From positions 62,001 through 126,000 of the forward strand of contig CAJXTB010000006.1 in NCBI GenBank assembly GCA_913061235.1: a stretch of DNA of 64,000 nucleotides, in the 5' to 3' direction. The notes beneath the pieces are model-generated. The model made no database searches and was not told the origin of the DNA. It worked only from the letters and a program-made list of their open reading frames with translations. The stretch is from an uncultured Pseudomonadota bacterium. Lineage in GTDB: Bacteria > Myxococcota_A > UBA796 > GCA-2862545. The stretch's first letter is position 1; every line of letters starts with the position of its first letter. Shown here piece by piece: positions 56,488 through 64,000 of this stretch. A program made the position numbers and the translations under genes.

Positions 56488-57780
56488 GTGCTGCCTCTGA
56501 GTGCCATGGACACCGCCTGGTTGCACATGGACCGCAGCGACAACCCGCTGGTCATCAATGCTCTGTTGGTGCTCGAGCAAAGCGCTGATATTGCGGCAGT
56601 CATCGACCGCTTCGTCGAGCTTGTGGTGCACGAATACCCGCGGTTCCGCCAGGTGGTATTGACCCGGCCTGGAGTCGTCAGCGTACCGGTGTGGAAGGAC
56701 GTGGAGGTTGTGCTCACCGACCACCTCCAGCACGTGCACCTGGCTCCGGCCGGTCTCAAGGAGGACCTTTGGGCGACGGTTGGGCCGCTGTTGGACGCGC
56801 CGCTGAGCCCGGACCAGCCACTGTGGTCACTAACGGACATTCGAGGCCTAGCGTCGCAGCAGAGGGTGCTGCTCTTTCGGGCCCATCATGTCATTGGCGA
56901 CGGCATGGCCATGGCCAAGCTGCTGCTGTCGTTGTGCGACGAGGATGACGTAGGTCTTCCGCGTCCGCGCGGTCGCGCCCAAGCACCCGATGGACCGTGG
57001 GTGGAGCGCGTCACAGCCCGGTTAGACGCCGGTGTGGACATGGTGCGCGCGGCCACCCAGCTGGTGACCATGAACCCGGAGACGCCATCTCCGCTCATGG
57101 GTCCGCTGGATGGAACCAAGCAGGTTGCGTGGTCTGAGCCGTTTCCGCTCAGCCGCATCCAGACCGTGCGCGACGCCCTAGGAGGCACGGTCAATGACGT
57201 GCTTGTCTCCGCTGTTGCAGGCGCGCTTCACGTCACCCTCGACGACCCAGAGCTGGCCGACCTACACGCCCTTGTGCCTGTGTATCTGCACCCACTGAGT
57301 GCGCCGATTCCAAAGGATCTAGGCAACCACTTTGCGCCCATCTTCCTGCGTCTGCCGTCCAGCACGCCCAACGCTGTGACTCGGCTGCAACACGTCCGAC
57401 GGCGAACCCACAGCTTGAAGAAGGGACAGATGCCTCTGGTCTCAGCGGCAGCCGTGCACGTGATTGGTCATGCGCCTCGGTCTGTCGAGAATGTCGCCGT
57501 CGACCACTTTGCGGCACGCGCCTCGCTGGTCTTGACCAACGTGCCCGGTCCGCGCAGCGCGGTTCACGTGGCGGGTGCCCGAATCGACGACATCCTGTTC
57601 TTTGTGCCCCAACCCGCCAGTATCGGTGTTGGACTGTCGCTGTTCTCGTACAACGGGAGCGTGCGGCTGGGGGTATCCGCGGACAGCGCACGCGACCTGT
57701 CTCCGGAGCGGCTGGCACGGGCGTTCGCCGCCGAGTTGACCGCGTTGGAAGCGGCTGCAAAGCGCGTCGGCACCTCGTAG
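56488..57780 (+). CDS. Wax ester synthase/diacylglycerol acyltransferase family
   Basis: A 430-residue acyltransferase with the WS/DGAT catalytic motif RAHHVIGDGMAM and the C-terminal LVLTNVPGP. It transfers acyl groups from acyl-CoA to fatty alcohols or diacylglycerol, making storage lipids. The start is a GTG at 56488 (VLPLSAMDTAWLHMD, matching the family N-terminus LSxxDxxFL), with AGGGG upstream; the longer frame to 56395 overlaps the methyltransferase. Probably coupled to that gene. Confidence 0.88.
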   Translation: MLPLSAMDTAWLHMDRSDNPLVINALLVLEQSADIAAVIDRFVELVVHEYPRFRQVVLTRPGVVSVPVWKDVEVVLTDHLQHVHLAPAGLKEDLWATVGPLLDAPLSPDQPLWSLTDIRGLASQQRVLLFRAHHVIGDGMAMAKLLLSLCDEDDVGLPRPRGRAQAPDGPWVERVTARLDAGVDMVRAATQLVTMNPETPSPLMGPLDGTKQVAWSEPFPLSRIQTVRDALGGTVNDVLVSAVAGALHVTLDDPELADLHALVPVYLHPLSAPIPKDLGNHFAPIFLRLPSSTPNAVTRLQHVRRRTHSLKKGQMPLVSAAAVHVIGHAPRSVENVAVDHFAARASLVLTNVPGPRSAVHVAGARIDDILFFVPQPASIGVGLSLFSYNGSVRLGVSADSARDLSPERLARAFAAELTALEAAAKRVGTS

Positions 57781-57846
57781 ACACGGTCGACAGCTGGCTG
57801 ACGGTGTCTTGACGAACTGGGGCACTGATGACGTGTCCGACTGTTC

Positions 57847-59757
57847 ATGCTGACACTACTACTCGCCTCTGCGCTCGCTTCTGACTGCTCGGACCTCCCT
57901 CCCAAGCACGTCCCGCCCTGGGTGCATGTGGAACGAACCGCCAATCGTGACATCGTGGCTCGCGGTCGCTTGCGAGCAGGCGAGCCTCATGGAACGTGGT
58001 GTCACTGGGCGCCCGGCGGGCGTCTCGTCGAGAGTGTGACCTGGCAACGTGGGGTGCGCGATGGTCCATTCTGGCGGCGTGGTCACAACGAAGGCCTGGA
58101 GCAGGGGCAGTTCGTAGAGGGAGAGCGCCATGGGTTCTGGACCACACTGGGCTCTGTTGGCGAGGTCAAGTACCAGGGCAACTACGACCATGGCGTGCCG
58201 GTCGGGGCGTGGATTCAGTTGGACGGTAGCGGTGAGTTGGTGGCCGGAGAGCGGCATGGAGTGTGGCGATTTGCGGACCGGGAAGAGAGCTACCGTCATG
58301 GTGAGCTGCATGGACTGAGGCGTCAGTTTGACGATGACGGAGCCGTGCACGCCGAGCACACCTGGGTGAATGGGCGTCTTGAGGGACCGTTCCTCCAGCG
58401 TATTGACGGGGTCACCACGCGCGGCGAGTGGGACGGCGACTCGCGTGAGGGTGAGTGGGAAGTACGCGACAGCAGCGGTGTCGTTGAGGCGGGCCGCTAC
58501 GTGGATGGTGTGCGCGACGGCACATGGATGGAGCGCATGCAGTTGGGCCGTGTGCAGACGACATGGGTCGCGGGTCAGAAGACAGGGCCCTTTGAGGTGT
58601 GGCAGGGCTCTACGCTCACGCGCACCGGGCAGTACCGAGCAGACCTCCCCCATGGCGCTTGGACAACCTTTCGTGCTGGCATTCCCGAGAGGGAAATCAC
58701 CTACGCAGACGGGGAGTTGGACGGGCCGTTCACGGTGTGGGCGAGCGACGGAACGGTGCGCGAGCAGGGAGAGTACGCAGACGGCTACAGACAGGGCGTT
58801 TGGGTGACAACAACGGCCGAGGGCGTGTGGACTGGCGGGTACCATCAGGGTGCGAAACAGGGAGTGTGGTCGCTTGTCGCCGACGGTGCTCGCCGCGAGG
58901 TGACTTGGCTTGCAGACCGGCAACACGGTGTGCAGCGCGCCTGGATTGGCGAGATGTTGGTGTCGGAGTGTGGGTGGATGGATGTCCAGCAAGAGGGTGT
59001 GTGTCGGACGTGGCAGGCGGACGGGACTGCCAAGGACGAGCGCTCATGGACCTCTGGCGTACAGAACGGCCCGTACAAAGCGTGGCACGACACTGGTGTT
59101 CTTGCCGAGCAGGGAACGTTCGTGAGCGGTGCTCTGGACGGCTCATGGCAGTCGTTTCGCGACGACGGACAGCCTGACGCGAAGGGCACGTACGTTCTCG
59201 ATACTCCGGTCGGAGACTGGCAGTGGTGGCACGTGACTGGCGTGGTCGCAGAAGCCGGGCGCTTCACCGAAGATGGACAACGCTCGGGTCGGTGGGTCAC
59301 TCGGTATGAGGACGGCCAGCTGGCGTCGCGGGGGGACTACGCAGCTGGGGAACAACAGGGCACATGGACGTGGTGGCTGCCGAGTGGTCAGCGCGAACTG
59401 GCAGGTGACTACGCACCCGGGGAACGCGTAGGGGTGTGGCGCTCGTGGCACCGTAATGGCGTTGTTGCGACGGAAGGCACGTACGTCGCGGGCCTTCGCA
59501 ATGGGCGCTGGGTGTACCGCTCGCCCAACGGGCGTCTGCTTCGCACCGCCGACTTCGCACGGGGCGAGGTGGTTGCCGTAGACGATAGGTTTGTTCCGTT
59601 TGCAGGCGAACCCGACCCGTTCCTCAATCCCATGGATACCCACGGACCCGGGGAGGGGGAGGCACCCGGACCGGGGGGTGTGCCGCTGGGACCCGGCGGG
59701 CTGCGTGTGATGCCATCGATGGGTGATACGTTGGGTCAGGAGGTGGGTCGGAGTTAG
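57847..59757 (+). CDS. Secreted MORN-type repeat protein
   Basis: A 636-residue exported protein (MLTLLLASALASD) made of many imperfect repeats of 20-25 residues of the type GxWxxWxxxGxxxxxGxYxxGxxxGxW, for instance WTWWLPSGQRELAGDYAPG. Repeats are of the MORN/YwqK-like kind, predicted to stack as beta-hairpins. The C-terminus is Gly/Pro-rich. The ribosome site is weak. Role unknown; often linked to membranes or lipids. Confidence 0.8.
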   Translation: MLTLLLASALASDCSDLPPKHVPPWVHVERTANRDIVARGRLRAGEPHGTWCHWAPGGRLVESVTWQRGVRDGPFWRRGHNEGLEQGQFVEGERHGFWTTLGSVGEVKYQGNYDHGVPVGAWIQLDGSGELVAGERHGVWRFADREESYRHGELHGLRRQFDDDGAVHAEHTWVNGRLEGPFLQRIDGVTTRGEWDGDSREGEWEVRDSSGVVEAGRYVDGVRDGTWMERMQLGRVQTTWVAGQKTGPFEVWQGSTLTRTGQYRADLPHGAWTTFRAGIPEREITYADGELDGPFTVWASDGTVREQGEYADGYRQGVWVTTTAEGVWTGGYHQGAKQGVWSLVADGARREVTWLADRQHGVQRAWIGEMLVSECGWMDVQQEGVCRTWQADGTAKDERSWTSGVQNGPYKAWHDTGVLAEQGTFVSGALDGSWQSFRDDGQPDAKGTYVLDTPVGDWQWWHVTGVVAEAGRFTEDGQRSGRWVTRYEDGQLASRGDYAAGEQQGTWTWWLPSGQRELAGDYAPGERVGVWRSWHRNGVVATEGTYVAGLRNGRWVYRSPNGRLLRTADFARGEVVAVDDRFVPFAGEPDPFLNPMDTHGPGEGEAPGPGGVPLGPGGLRVMPSMGDTLGQEVGRS

Positions 59758-59850
59758 CTGTCCTCTTCCAGCCCCAACGGGCGCTACGTCCACACCTACA
59801 CAGATGCTCTCGGTGCTTGCTGCCGCGACTTCGATTGGTAGCGCACCCAC

Positions 59851-60396
59851 ATGGCTGATCCCCAACACGTCCCCACCCTCGACGGCCTCGACCGGTTTAC
59901 CGTTCGCTTGTACCGAACGGGCCTTGTGATTGCGTCTGCTGGCGTGCTGTACGCCGGGGTTCGCGCGGCGCTCACAACCGTCGTCGATCTACCCGACCTC
60001 ATGCCCGTCATCTTGGTCGGGGTCATGCTGTGCGTGGCGAATGTACACCTGTACGACAAGCTGTTTCGCTGGATTTTCGGTGCCCTCGGCATCACGGGTG
60101 CTGTCCTGTGGGCCGTCGCAGACCTGCACATGCTCGTAGGTCTTGCCGGCTTTGGGTTCATCTTCGCCGCACTGTCCGCATTCGCTCTCAAAGAGCAGTT
60201 CTGTTTCCGCGTACCCGGCATGCGACTGGTTCCGCTCATGCTGGCAGCGTCGCTCATTGGCTTTGGCCTCGGCAACGCCATTGTGGTGGCCGGGCTGTTG
60301 CTGCCGGCGGGAGTCCTGCTGTGCATTCTCGCCATCGCGAAGCTGCGCATGCCCCTGCACTTTGATGTTGGCGACAAGTCTCACTACCAGATCTAG
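59851..60396 (+). CDS. Integral membrane protein, possibly DUF2301 family
   Basis: A 181-residue protein with about six hydrophobic helices and a FALKEQFCFRVPGMRLVPLML signature that I associate with DUF2301 membrane proteins. Function is unknown. No partner gene is coupled; the MORN gene lies 93 bases upstream and the repeat lipoprotein 78 bases downstream. Confidence 0.65.
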   Translation: MADPQHVPTLDGLDRFTVRLYRTGLVIASAGVLYAGVRAALTTVVDLPDLMPVILVGVMLCVANVHLYDKLFRWIFGALGITGAVLWAVADLHMLVGLAGFGFIFAALSAFALKEQFCFRVPGMRLVPLMLAASLIGFGLGNAIVVAGLLLPAGVLLCILAIAKLRMPLHFDVGDKSHYQI

Positions 60397-60474
60397 CGGC
60401 CCTGCAGCGCGGGTGATTTCCTAGACCGGTGTGAGCGACTCAGGTATTGTGACGCATCAACACCGGGAATCTCA

Positions 60475-62232
60475 ATGCGCTCTGTACCCTTCGTCTTGCT
60501 GATCGCTCTGTCTGCATGCCGAGACACCGACTCCAGTGACCGATTCGCCGCACTTGAGGCGGAGCTGGCCGAGGTTCGGGCTGAGTTGGACGCGCTGCGC
60601 GAGGACCCCGTGGGACTCGACATCGAGGGCCTCTCGGCCGGGGTAGATGCGAACACCGCCGCCATCTCCACCCAAGGTACCGAACAGGGTGCACTCTCGG
60701 AGGCGCTGACCGCTCTGACCGCACGCGTCGAAGCTGTGGAAGGCGCTCTGGGAACCACGGGTACCGATCTAGGCGCTTTCGTCGACCGTCTCGCCGCACT
60801 CGAGTCAGAGGACGTCGACATCAACACACGCATCGGTGTGGTTCAGGACCTCATTGAGGCCATTGACTCCCGAGTCATCACCGTCGAAGGCGACTACGTC
60901 GTGTCCACCACACTGGACGGCGTGCTCACCGAGGCCATGCTCGGAGACGACTTCGCGGACTTGCAGGCGCTCTTGGACGCCGTCACCGCCAACGAGGACG
61001 GCCTCGCAGATGCGGCCGAGCGCCTCGACACGGTGGATGCAGAGGGTGTCAGCCAAGATGAGCTGAACGAGCTGGTCTTGGTGACGGAGGACCTGGACGG
61101 TCGCCTGACGGATGTGGAGGCCGACTACCTGATGTCCAGCGACCTGCTCGACGTGGACAGTCGCCTCACGGATGTGGAGTCCGACTATGTGCAGTCCAGT
61201 GACCTGCTCGACGTGGACGGTCGCCTCGCCGATGTCGAGTCCGACTATGTGCAGTCCAGTGATCTGGTGAACATCGACGCACGTATCTCAAGCATTGAGG
61301 GGGACTACCTGACCAACACGGATCGGGATGACCTCGACATGCGCATTCTCGATATCGAGGGGGACTACGTGACGAGCAGCGCCACAAGCGACCTCGATGT
61401 GCGTATTTCCGACGTTGAGTCTGACTACCTGACGTCGCTTGACCTCGATGACCTCGACAACCGAGTTGGGCTCATTGAGAGCGACTACATCGGCGGTCCC
61501 GAGTTCGACAGCTTGGTGACGGACGTCAGCCAGATCAGCAGCGACTACATCACCAGTGGTGACCTCGGAATCGTGCAAGGCCAAGTCGACGACATCCTGT
61601 CCGACTACGCCACAGCGACAAGCCTTGGGGAGCTCGACCTTCGCATCACGGATGTTGAGGTCGACTACCTGACCTCGTTCGACCGCGACAACTTCGACGG
61701 TGAGCTGTCCAGCCTGACCGACCTGCTTGGTGGTGTTGAGATGGACTACCAGAGCGCCGACGACGACTTGCTCGGGCTCATCAGCGACAATGAATCTGCG
61801 ATTCAGGACATTGGGGGCGCCGAGCGGCAAGAGGTCTTCCGCTTGGCTTCGGGAGGCGGTTCCTGGAACAACGCGACCACATGGCGCGCGCACAATGGCG
61901 GAGCTGTCGGCACGGTCACTGTGCCGGACCGCCCATTCAACTGGGCGCTGGTGTTGGCAGGACACTACGTGGATGACTCCGGCAAGACCATGCGCTTTCG
62001 GTTGAGGTACGTGGACTCTGCGACCGGAGATATCCACTATCTGCCCAGTAGCAGCGGCTTCCGAAAGTACGTCTATGTGGACCATAGCCGTCTTGAAGAG
62101 CAGACAATGGTCGGCGTTAACGAGCTACCTGCCGGTGACTACGACGTGCGCTTGGAGTTCTACCAGGAGACTGGCTCCGGTCTGTACGCCTGGAGCTCAT
62201 CGTACGGGCAGATTGTCCATACGGTCTGGTAG
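60475..62232 (+). CDS. Lipoprotein with 20-residue repeats and C-terminal head
   Basis: A 585-residue lipoprotein (VLLIALSAC, Cys15) with an N-terminal coiled coil (FAALEAELAEVRAELDALR), then ten consecutive 20-residue units (encoded at 61081-61680) with an invariant D-Y pair at positions 15-16, and a head from about residue 445 (FRLASGGGSWNNATTWRAHNG), ending SSYGQIVHTVW. The regular repeats suggest a trimeric fibre like a phage tail fibre or YadA-type stalk. The head differs from those of the other stem proteins. Confidence 0.8.
   Translation: MRSVPFVLLIALSACRDTDSSDRFAALEAELAEVRAELDALREDPVGLDIEGLSAGVDANTAAISTQGTEQGALSEALTALTARVEAVEGALGTTGTDLGAFVDRLAALESEDVDINTRIGVVQDLIEAIDSRVITVEGDYVVSTTLDGVLTEAMLGDDFADLQALLDAVTANEDGLADAAERLDTVDAEGVSQDELNELVLVTEDLDGRLTDVEADYLMSSDLLDVDSRLTDVESDYVQSSDLLDVDGRLADVESDYVQSSDLVNIDARISSIEGDYLTNTDRDDLDMRILDIEGDYVTSSATSDLDVRISDVESDYLTSLDLDDLDNRVGLIESDYIGGPEFDSLVTDVSQISSDYITSGDLGIVQGQVDDILSDYATATSLGELDLRITDVEVDYLTSFDRDNFDGELSSLTDLLGGVEMDYQSADDDLLGLISDNESAIQDIGGAERQEVFRLASGGGSWNNATTWRAHNGGAVGTVTVPDRPFNWALVLAGHYVDDSGKTMRFRLRYVDSATGDIHYLPSSSGFRKYVYVDHSRLEEQTMVGVNELPAGDYDVRLEFYQETGSGLYAWSSSYGQIVHTVW
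61081..61680 (+). repeat. Ten tandem 60 bp repeats in register
   Basis: Ten units of exactly 60 bases without insertion or deletion; units 61141 and 61201 differ at only a few bases, others are much more diverged. Each keeps a GA(C/T)-TA(C/T) Asp-Tyr pair in the same place. The repeat is coding, so this is not a CRISPR array. Confidence 0.85.
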
Positions 62233-62339
62233 GACACTGGCGTGTGTGGTGCCGCGAAGGGAGTCACGAAGCCCCTCGAAGTGGCGTCCCGCGTGACAGG
62301 GGCGATTCAGTTATCCACCTCGCTGGATGGGAGCTGTAG

Positions 62340-63374
62340 ATGCGGTGGTTGGCACTGGTTTTGACGGTGGGTTGCGGAACAAAGGGCTCGCCTGACGGTG
62401 CGGTGCCCGAGTCAATGGCGGAGCCAGAGGTGGTGACGAATCCAGCAGCGGCGTTGCCACAGTGGACCACTCCAACAGTGACCTGGGCTCACGGTCAGGA
62501 TGTCTCGGTGAGTGCATTGCTAACGCCAGCTCCTAGTCTACCGTGGGAAGACGGTGATTTGGAGGGTGCTATCGCTCATCCGCCGTTCGGAGATAGTCAG
62601 CAGCTTGCTGGCCTAGTTGCGGACGACAAGCTGGTCTACAACGTCATTGAGGTGAATGCTGCTGGCGTTCATTTGGGTGGTGGAACGGATGTTGTTGCGG
62701 TGGATGCCGGACCACCGCAGTCCACTATGCTTCCCGTATTGTCGGAAGAACTTCTTGAACGCTACGTTCGCGGGTCGATGGTGCGAGACGCAAGAGGCGA
62801 GCGGGGCAACCTACCTGTTTTCGCAAGAGTGGCTCCCGATGCACCGTGGAACACGGTTCTCCACGCCTTCCACACGTCATCCCAGCGGATGTTCACACCG
62901 TTCTGCCTTGTTGGTGATGTGCTCCCGGATGGGGCGACGGTCTCGACACTTTGCGTGTTGAACGGGCCGTCTCCCGCCTTGCGCTCGGGGCCGATTACCG
63001 GCGTTCACGTCACTGCAGACGGGTTTGTGGCACTCGGGGATGGTTCGGGACCGAGCGTACAGATGGCGTGTGCTGATGAGGGCTGTAGCGTCCCGACAGC
63101 GGACGCGGTCTCGGCCGTTGTGACGCCAGGTGAATTGGTGGGTGTGCTCGTCGGGCGTCCCGGTGCGACAGCGGCGGATGTGGTTCCGCTTCTCGATGCA
63201 ATTTCTGCCGTTGGCGGACAGCCTGCGTTGGTTTGGCAGCGTGCTCCGATGACTGGTGAGATTCCTACAGGTGTCATCCTCGGAAGCCCTAGCGGGGGCG
63301 GTTCCGGGTCGTTGGAACGGGACACTACGGAAGGACTTGGAGGCTTGGGTACCAGGCCTCCCAGCAGCGACTAG
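62340..63374 (+). CDS. Putative lipoprotein of unknown function
   Basis: A 344-residue exported protein with lipobox LTVGC at Cys12. The second half has a possible ExbD/TolR-like periplasmic pattern (ATAADVVPLLDAISAVGGQPA), with Cys pairs around residues 195 and 240. The C-terminus is Gly/Ser-rich. GGGAG precedes the ATG. No family is firmly recognised. Confidence 0.6.
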   Translation: MRWLALVLTVGCGTKGSPDGAVPESMAEPEVVTNPAAALPQWTTPTVTWAHGQDVSVSALLTPAPSLPWEDGDLEGAIAHPPFGDSQQLAGLVADDKLVYNVIEVNAAGVHLGGGTDVVAVDAGPPQSTMLPVLSEELLERYVRGSMVRDARGERGNLPVFARVAPDAPWNTVLHAFHTSSQRMFTPFCLVGDVLPDGATVSTLCVLNGPSPALRSGPITGVHVTADGFVALGDGSGPSVQMACADEGCSVPTADAVSAVVTPGELVGVLVGRPGATAADVVPLLDAISAVGGQPALVWQRAPMTGEIPTGVILGSPSGGGSGSLERDTTEGLGGLGTRPPSSD

Positions 63375-63422
63375 TGGGCTCTACAGCGCTTTTCTAACAG
63401 CGAACTACAGGCGTCTTCGTCG

Positions 63423-63950
63423 TCACAACCCTCGCGTTGCCCACCACAGCTGGGGTCGGAACATCACGCCGGTGTGTGCGCTGACGACCTGACCTTCGGC
63501 GTCTAAAAACACCGTTGTCGGGTAGGTGCCTACGCCGTACTCGGTGAATACGTCGCGATCTCCCATTAGAATGGGGTAGGTGACTCCGGCATCGTCAATG
63601 AAGCGCTGCACCTTCGGTTGCGGTCCGTCGGCTACGATGCCGATGACGTGAAGTTCCGGATGGTTCGCCGCGAACCGGTTGAACGACGGCATCTCCACTT
63701 TGCACGGTCCGCACCATGTGGCCCAGAAGTTCAGCACCACGGGCTTGCCTCGCAGTTCCTCAAGGGTCACCACGTCCCCGTTGAGGTCTTGCAGCGTGAA
63801 TCCGGGAGCCGTGTCTGGCAGAGAAGGTGCCCGCAGGCGACCCAACACCATCATCAGTACCAAGACCGCGCCGAGCGGCAGCACCCAGCTCATCAGGATG
63901 CGTCGCCACAAGGGTGGCTTCTGCTTGGGCTCCGAGGTCTCGTTTGTCAT
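63423..63950 (-). CDS. ResA/TlpA-like membrane-anchored thioredoxin
   Basis: A 175-residue protein with a transmembrane anchor (about residues 20-42), then a thioredoxin domain: APGFTLQDLNGDVVTLEEL, active site NFWATWCGPCKVEMPSF and cis-Pro in GTYPTTVFLDAEG. ResA-type proteins reduce disulphides in the periplasm, for example in cytochrome c maturation. No cytochrome assembly gene is visible in the window. Convergent with the lipoprotein gene. Confidence 0.88.
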   Translation of the reverse strand: MTNETSEPKQKPPLWRRILMSWVLPLGAVLVLMMVLGRLRAPSLPDTAPGFTLQDLNGDVVTLEELRGKPVVLNFWATWCGPCKVEMPSFNRFAANHPELHVIGIVADGPQPKVQRFIDDAGVTYPILMGDRDVFTEYGVGTYPTTVFLDAEGQVVSAHTGVMFRPQLWWATRGL

Positions 63951-64000
63951 GGCTGCGTTCCTGCGTGACCGTCAGATGCCCATGTGGACCCGTAGCGTCA

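Noticed and set aside
57859-58992. Minus-strand reading frame of 377 residues
   Set aside because: It is antisense to the MORN-repeat gene, and the repeated amino-acid pattern is in the plus-strand frame.
61081-61680. Possible CRISPR array or intergenic repeat
   Set aside because: Units are contiguous with no spacers and lie in frame within a lipoprotein gene.
63951-64000. End of another minus-strand gene at the right edge
   Set aside because: Only about nine codons could be inside the window before a TGA, which is too little to support a call.

Overview
The window reads as a chromosome segment from a GC-rich, free-living Gram-negative bacterium, most likely a Myxococcota-type (former deltaproteobacterial) lineage. 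The grounds are the many secreted proteins and lipoproteins with Asp/Thr/Ser linkers after the lipobox, thrombospondin type 3 repeats ending in a MYXO-CTERM-like Cys/TM/Arg tail, several orphan sensor kinases, MORN, serpin and patatin proteins, and a wax-ester/DGAT acyltransferase. Genes are dense on both strands, often with 1-8 base overlaps. I see no rRNA, tRNA, CRISPR array, insertion sequence or prophage.

Layout. 1-8.8 kb (minus strand): a GldA/GldF-like ABC exporter, a lipoprotein phosphohydrolase plus M14 carboxypeptidase pair, a membrane sensor kinase, and a sirtuin/DUF3817/membrane-protein cluster. 7.4-14.1 kb: a secreted QGRL-type protein, a large MYXO-CTERM calcium-repeat protein, an XPB-like helicase and a phosphodiester glycosidase. 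14.5-19.3 kb (plus): a second sensor kinase of the same type, then two tandem beta-helix/TLDc secreted proteins. 19.6-33.7 kb: pckA, a CehA-like lipoprotein, a Tat-exported superoxide-reductase-like lipoprotein, DksA and CBS regulators, several lipoproteins, an outer-membrane-like protein with a giant hydrolase lipoprotein, and TrxC. 33.8-41.8 kb: more secreted stem-and-head proteins, an HEWG-type secreted protein and a patatin. 41.9-64 kb: GST, DJ-1/PfpI, a hybrid kinase, a PlsC-like acyltransferase, a glycoside hydrolase lipoprotein, a second hydrolase lipoprotein, cNMP-binding and CBS proteins, a serpin, a methyltransferase with WS/DGAT, a MORN protein, a 20-residue-repeat lipoprotein and a ResA-like thioredoxin.

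Main theme. Seven exported proteins are built as a stem plus a variable C-terminal head. Three have a left-handed beta-helix stem (16278-17606, 17970-19301, 40252-41811). Three have a roughly 100-residue N-terminal QGRL domain (7403-8767, 33853-35043, 35046-36497). One has ten exact 20-residue repeats (60475-62232). Heads are TLDc-like (two), fibrinogen-like (two, on different stems) or unassigned (three). The two tandem beta-helix genes share an 861 bp block with no difference, bounded inside the coding sequence, while their signal peptides and heads have diverged. This is the strongest candidate for an undescribed system: modular surface or secreted binding proteins whose stems are homogenised, or whose heads are exchanged, by recombination.

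Other points of note are a lipoprotein serpin with a predicted P1 aspartate, a Tat lipoprotein with the superoxide-reductase iron ligands, and two orphan kinases with a noncanonical H-box. All functions are inferred from sequence by eye; no database search was possible.
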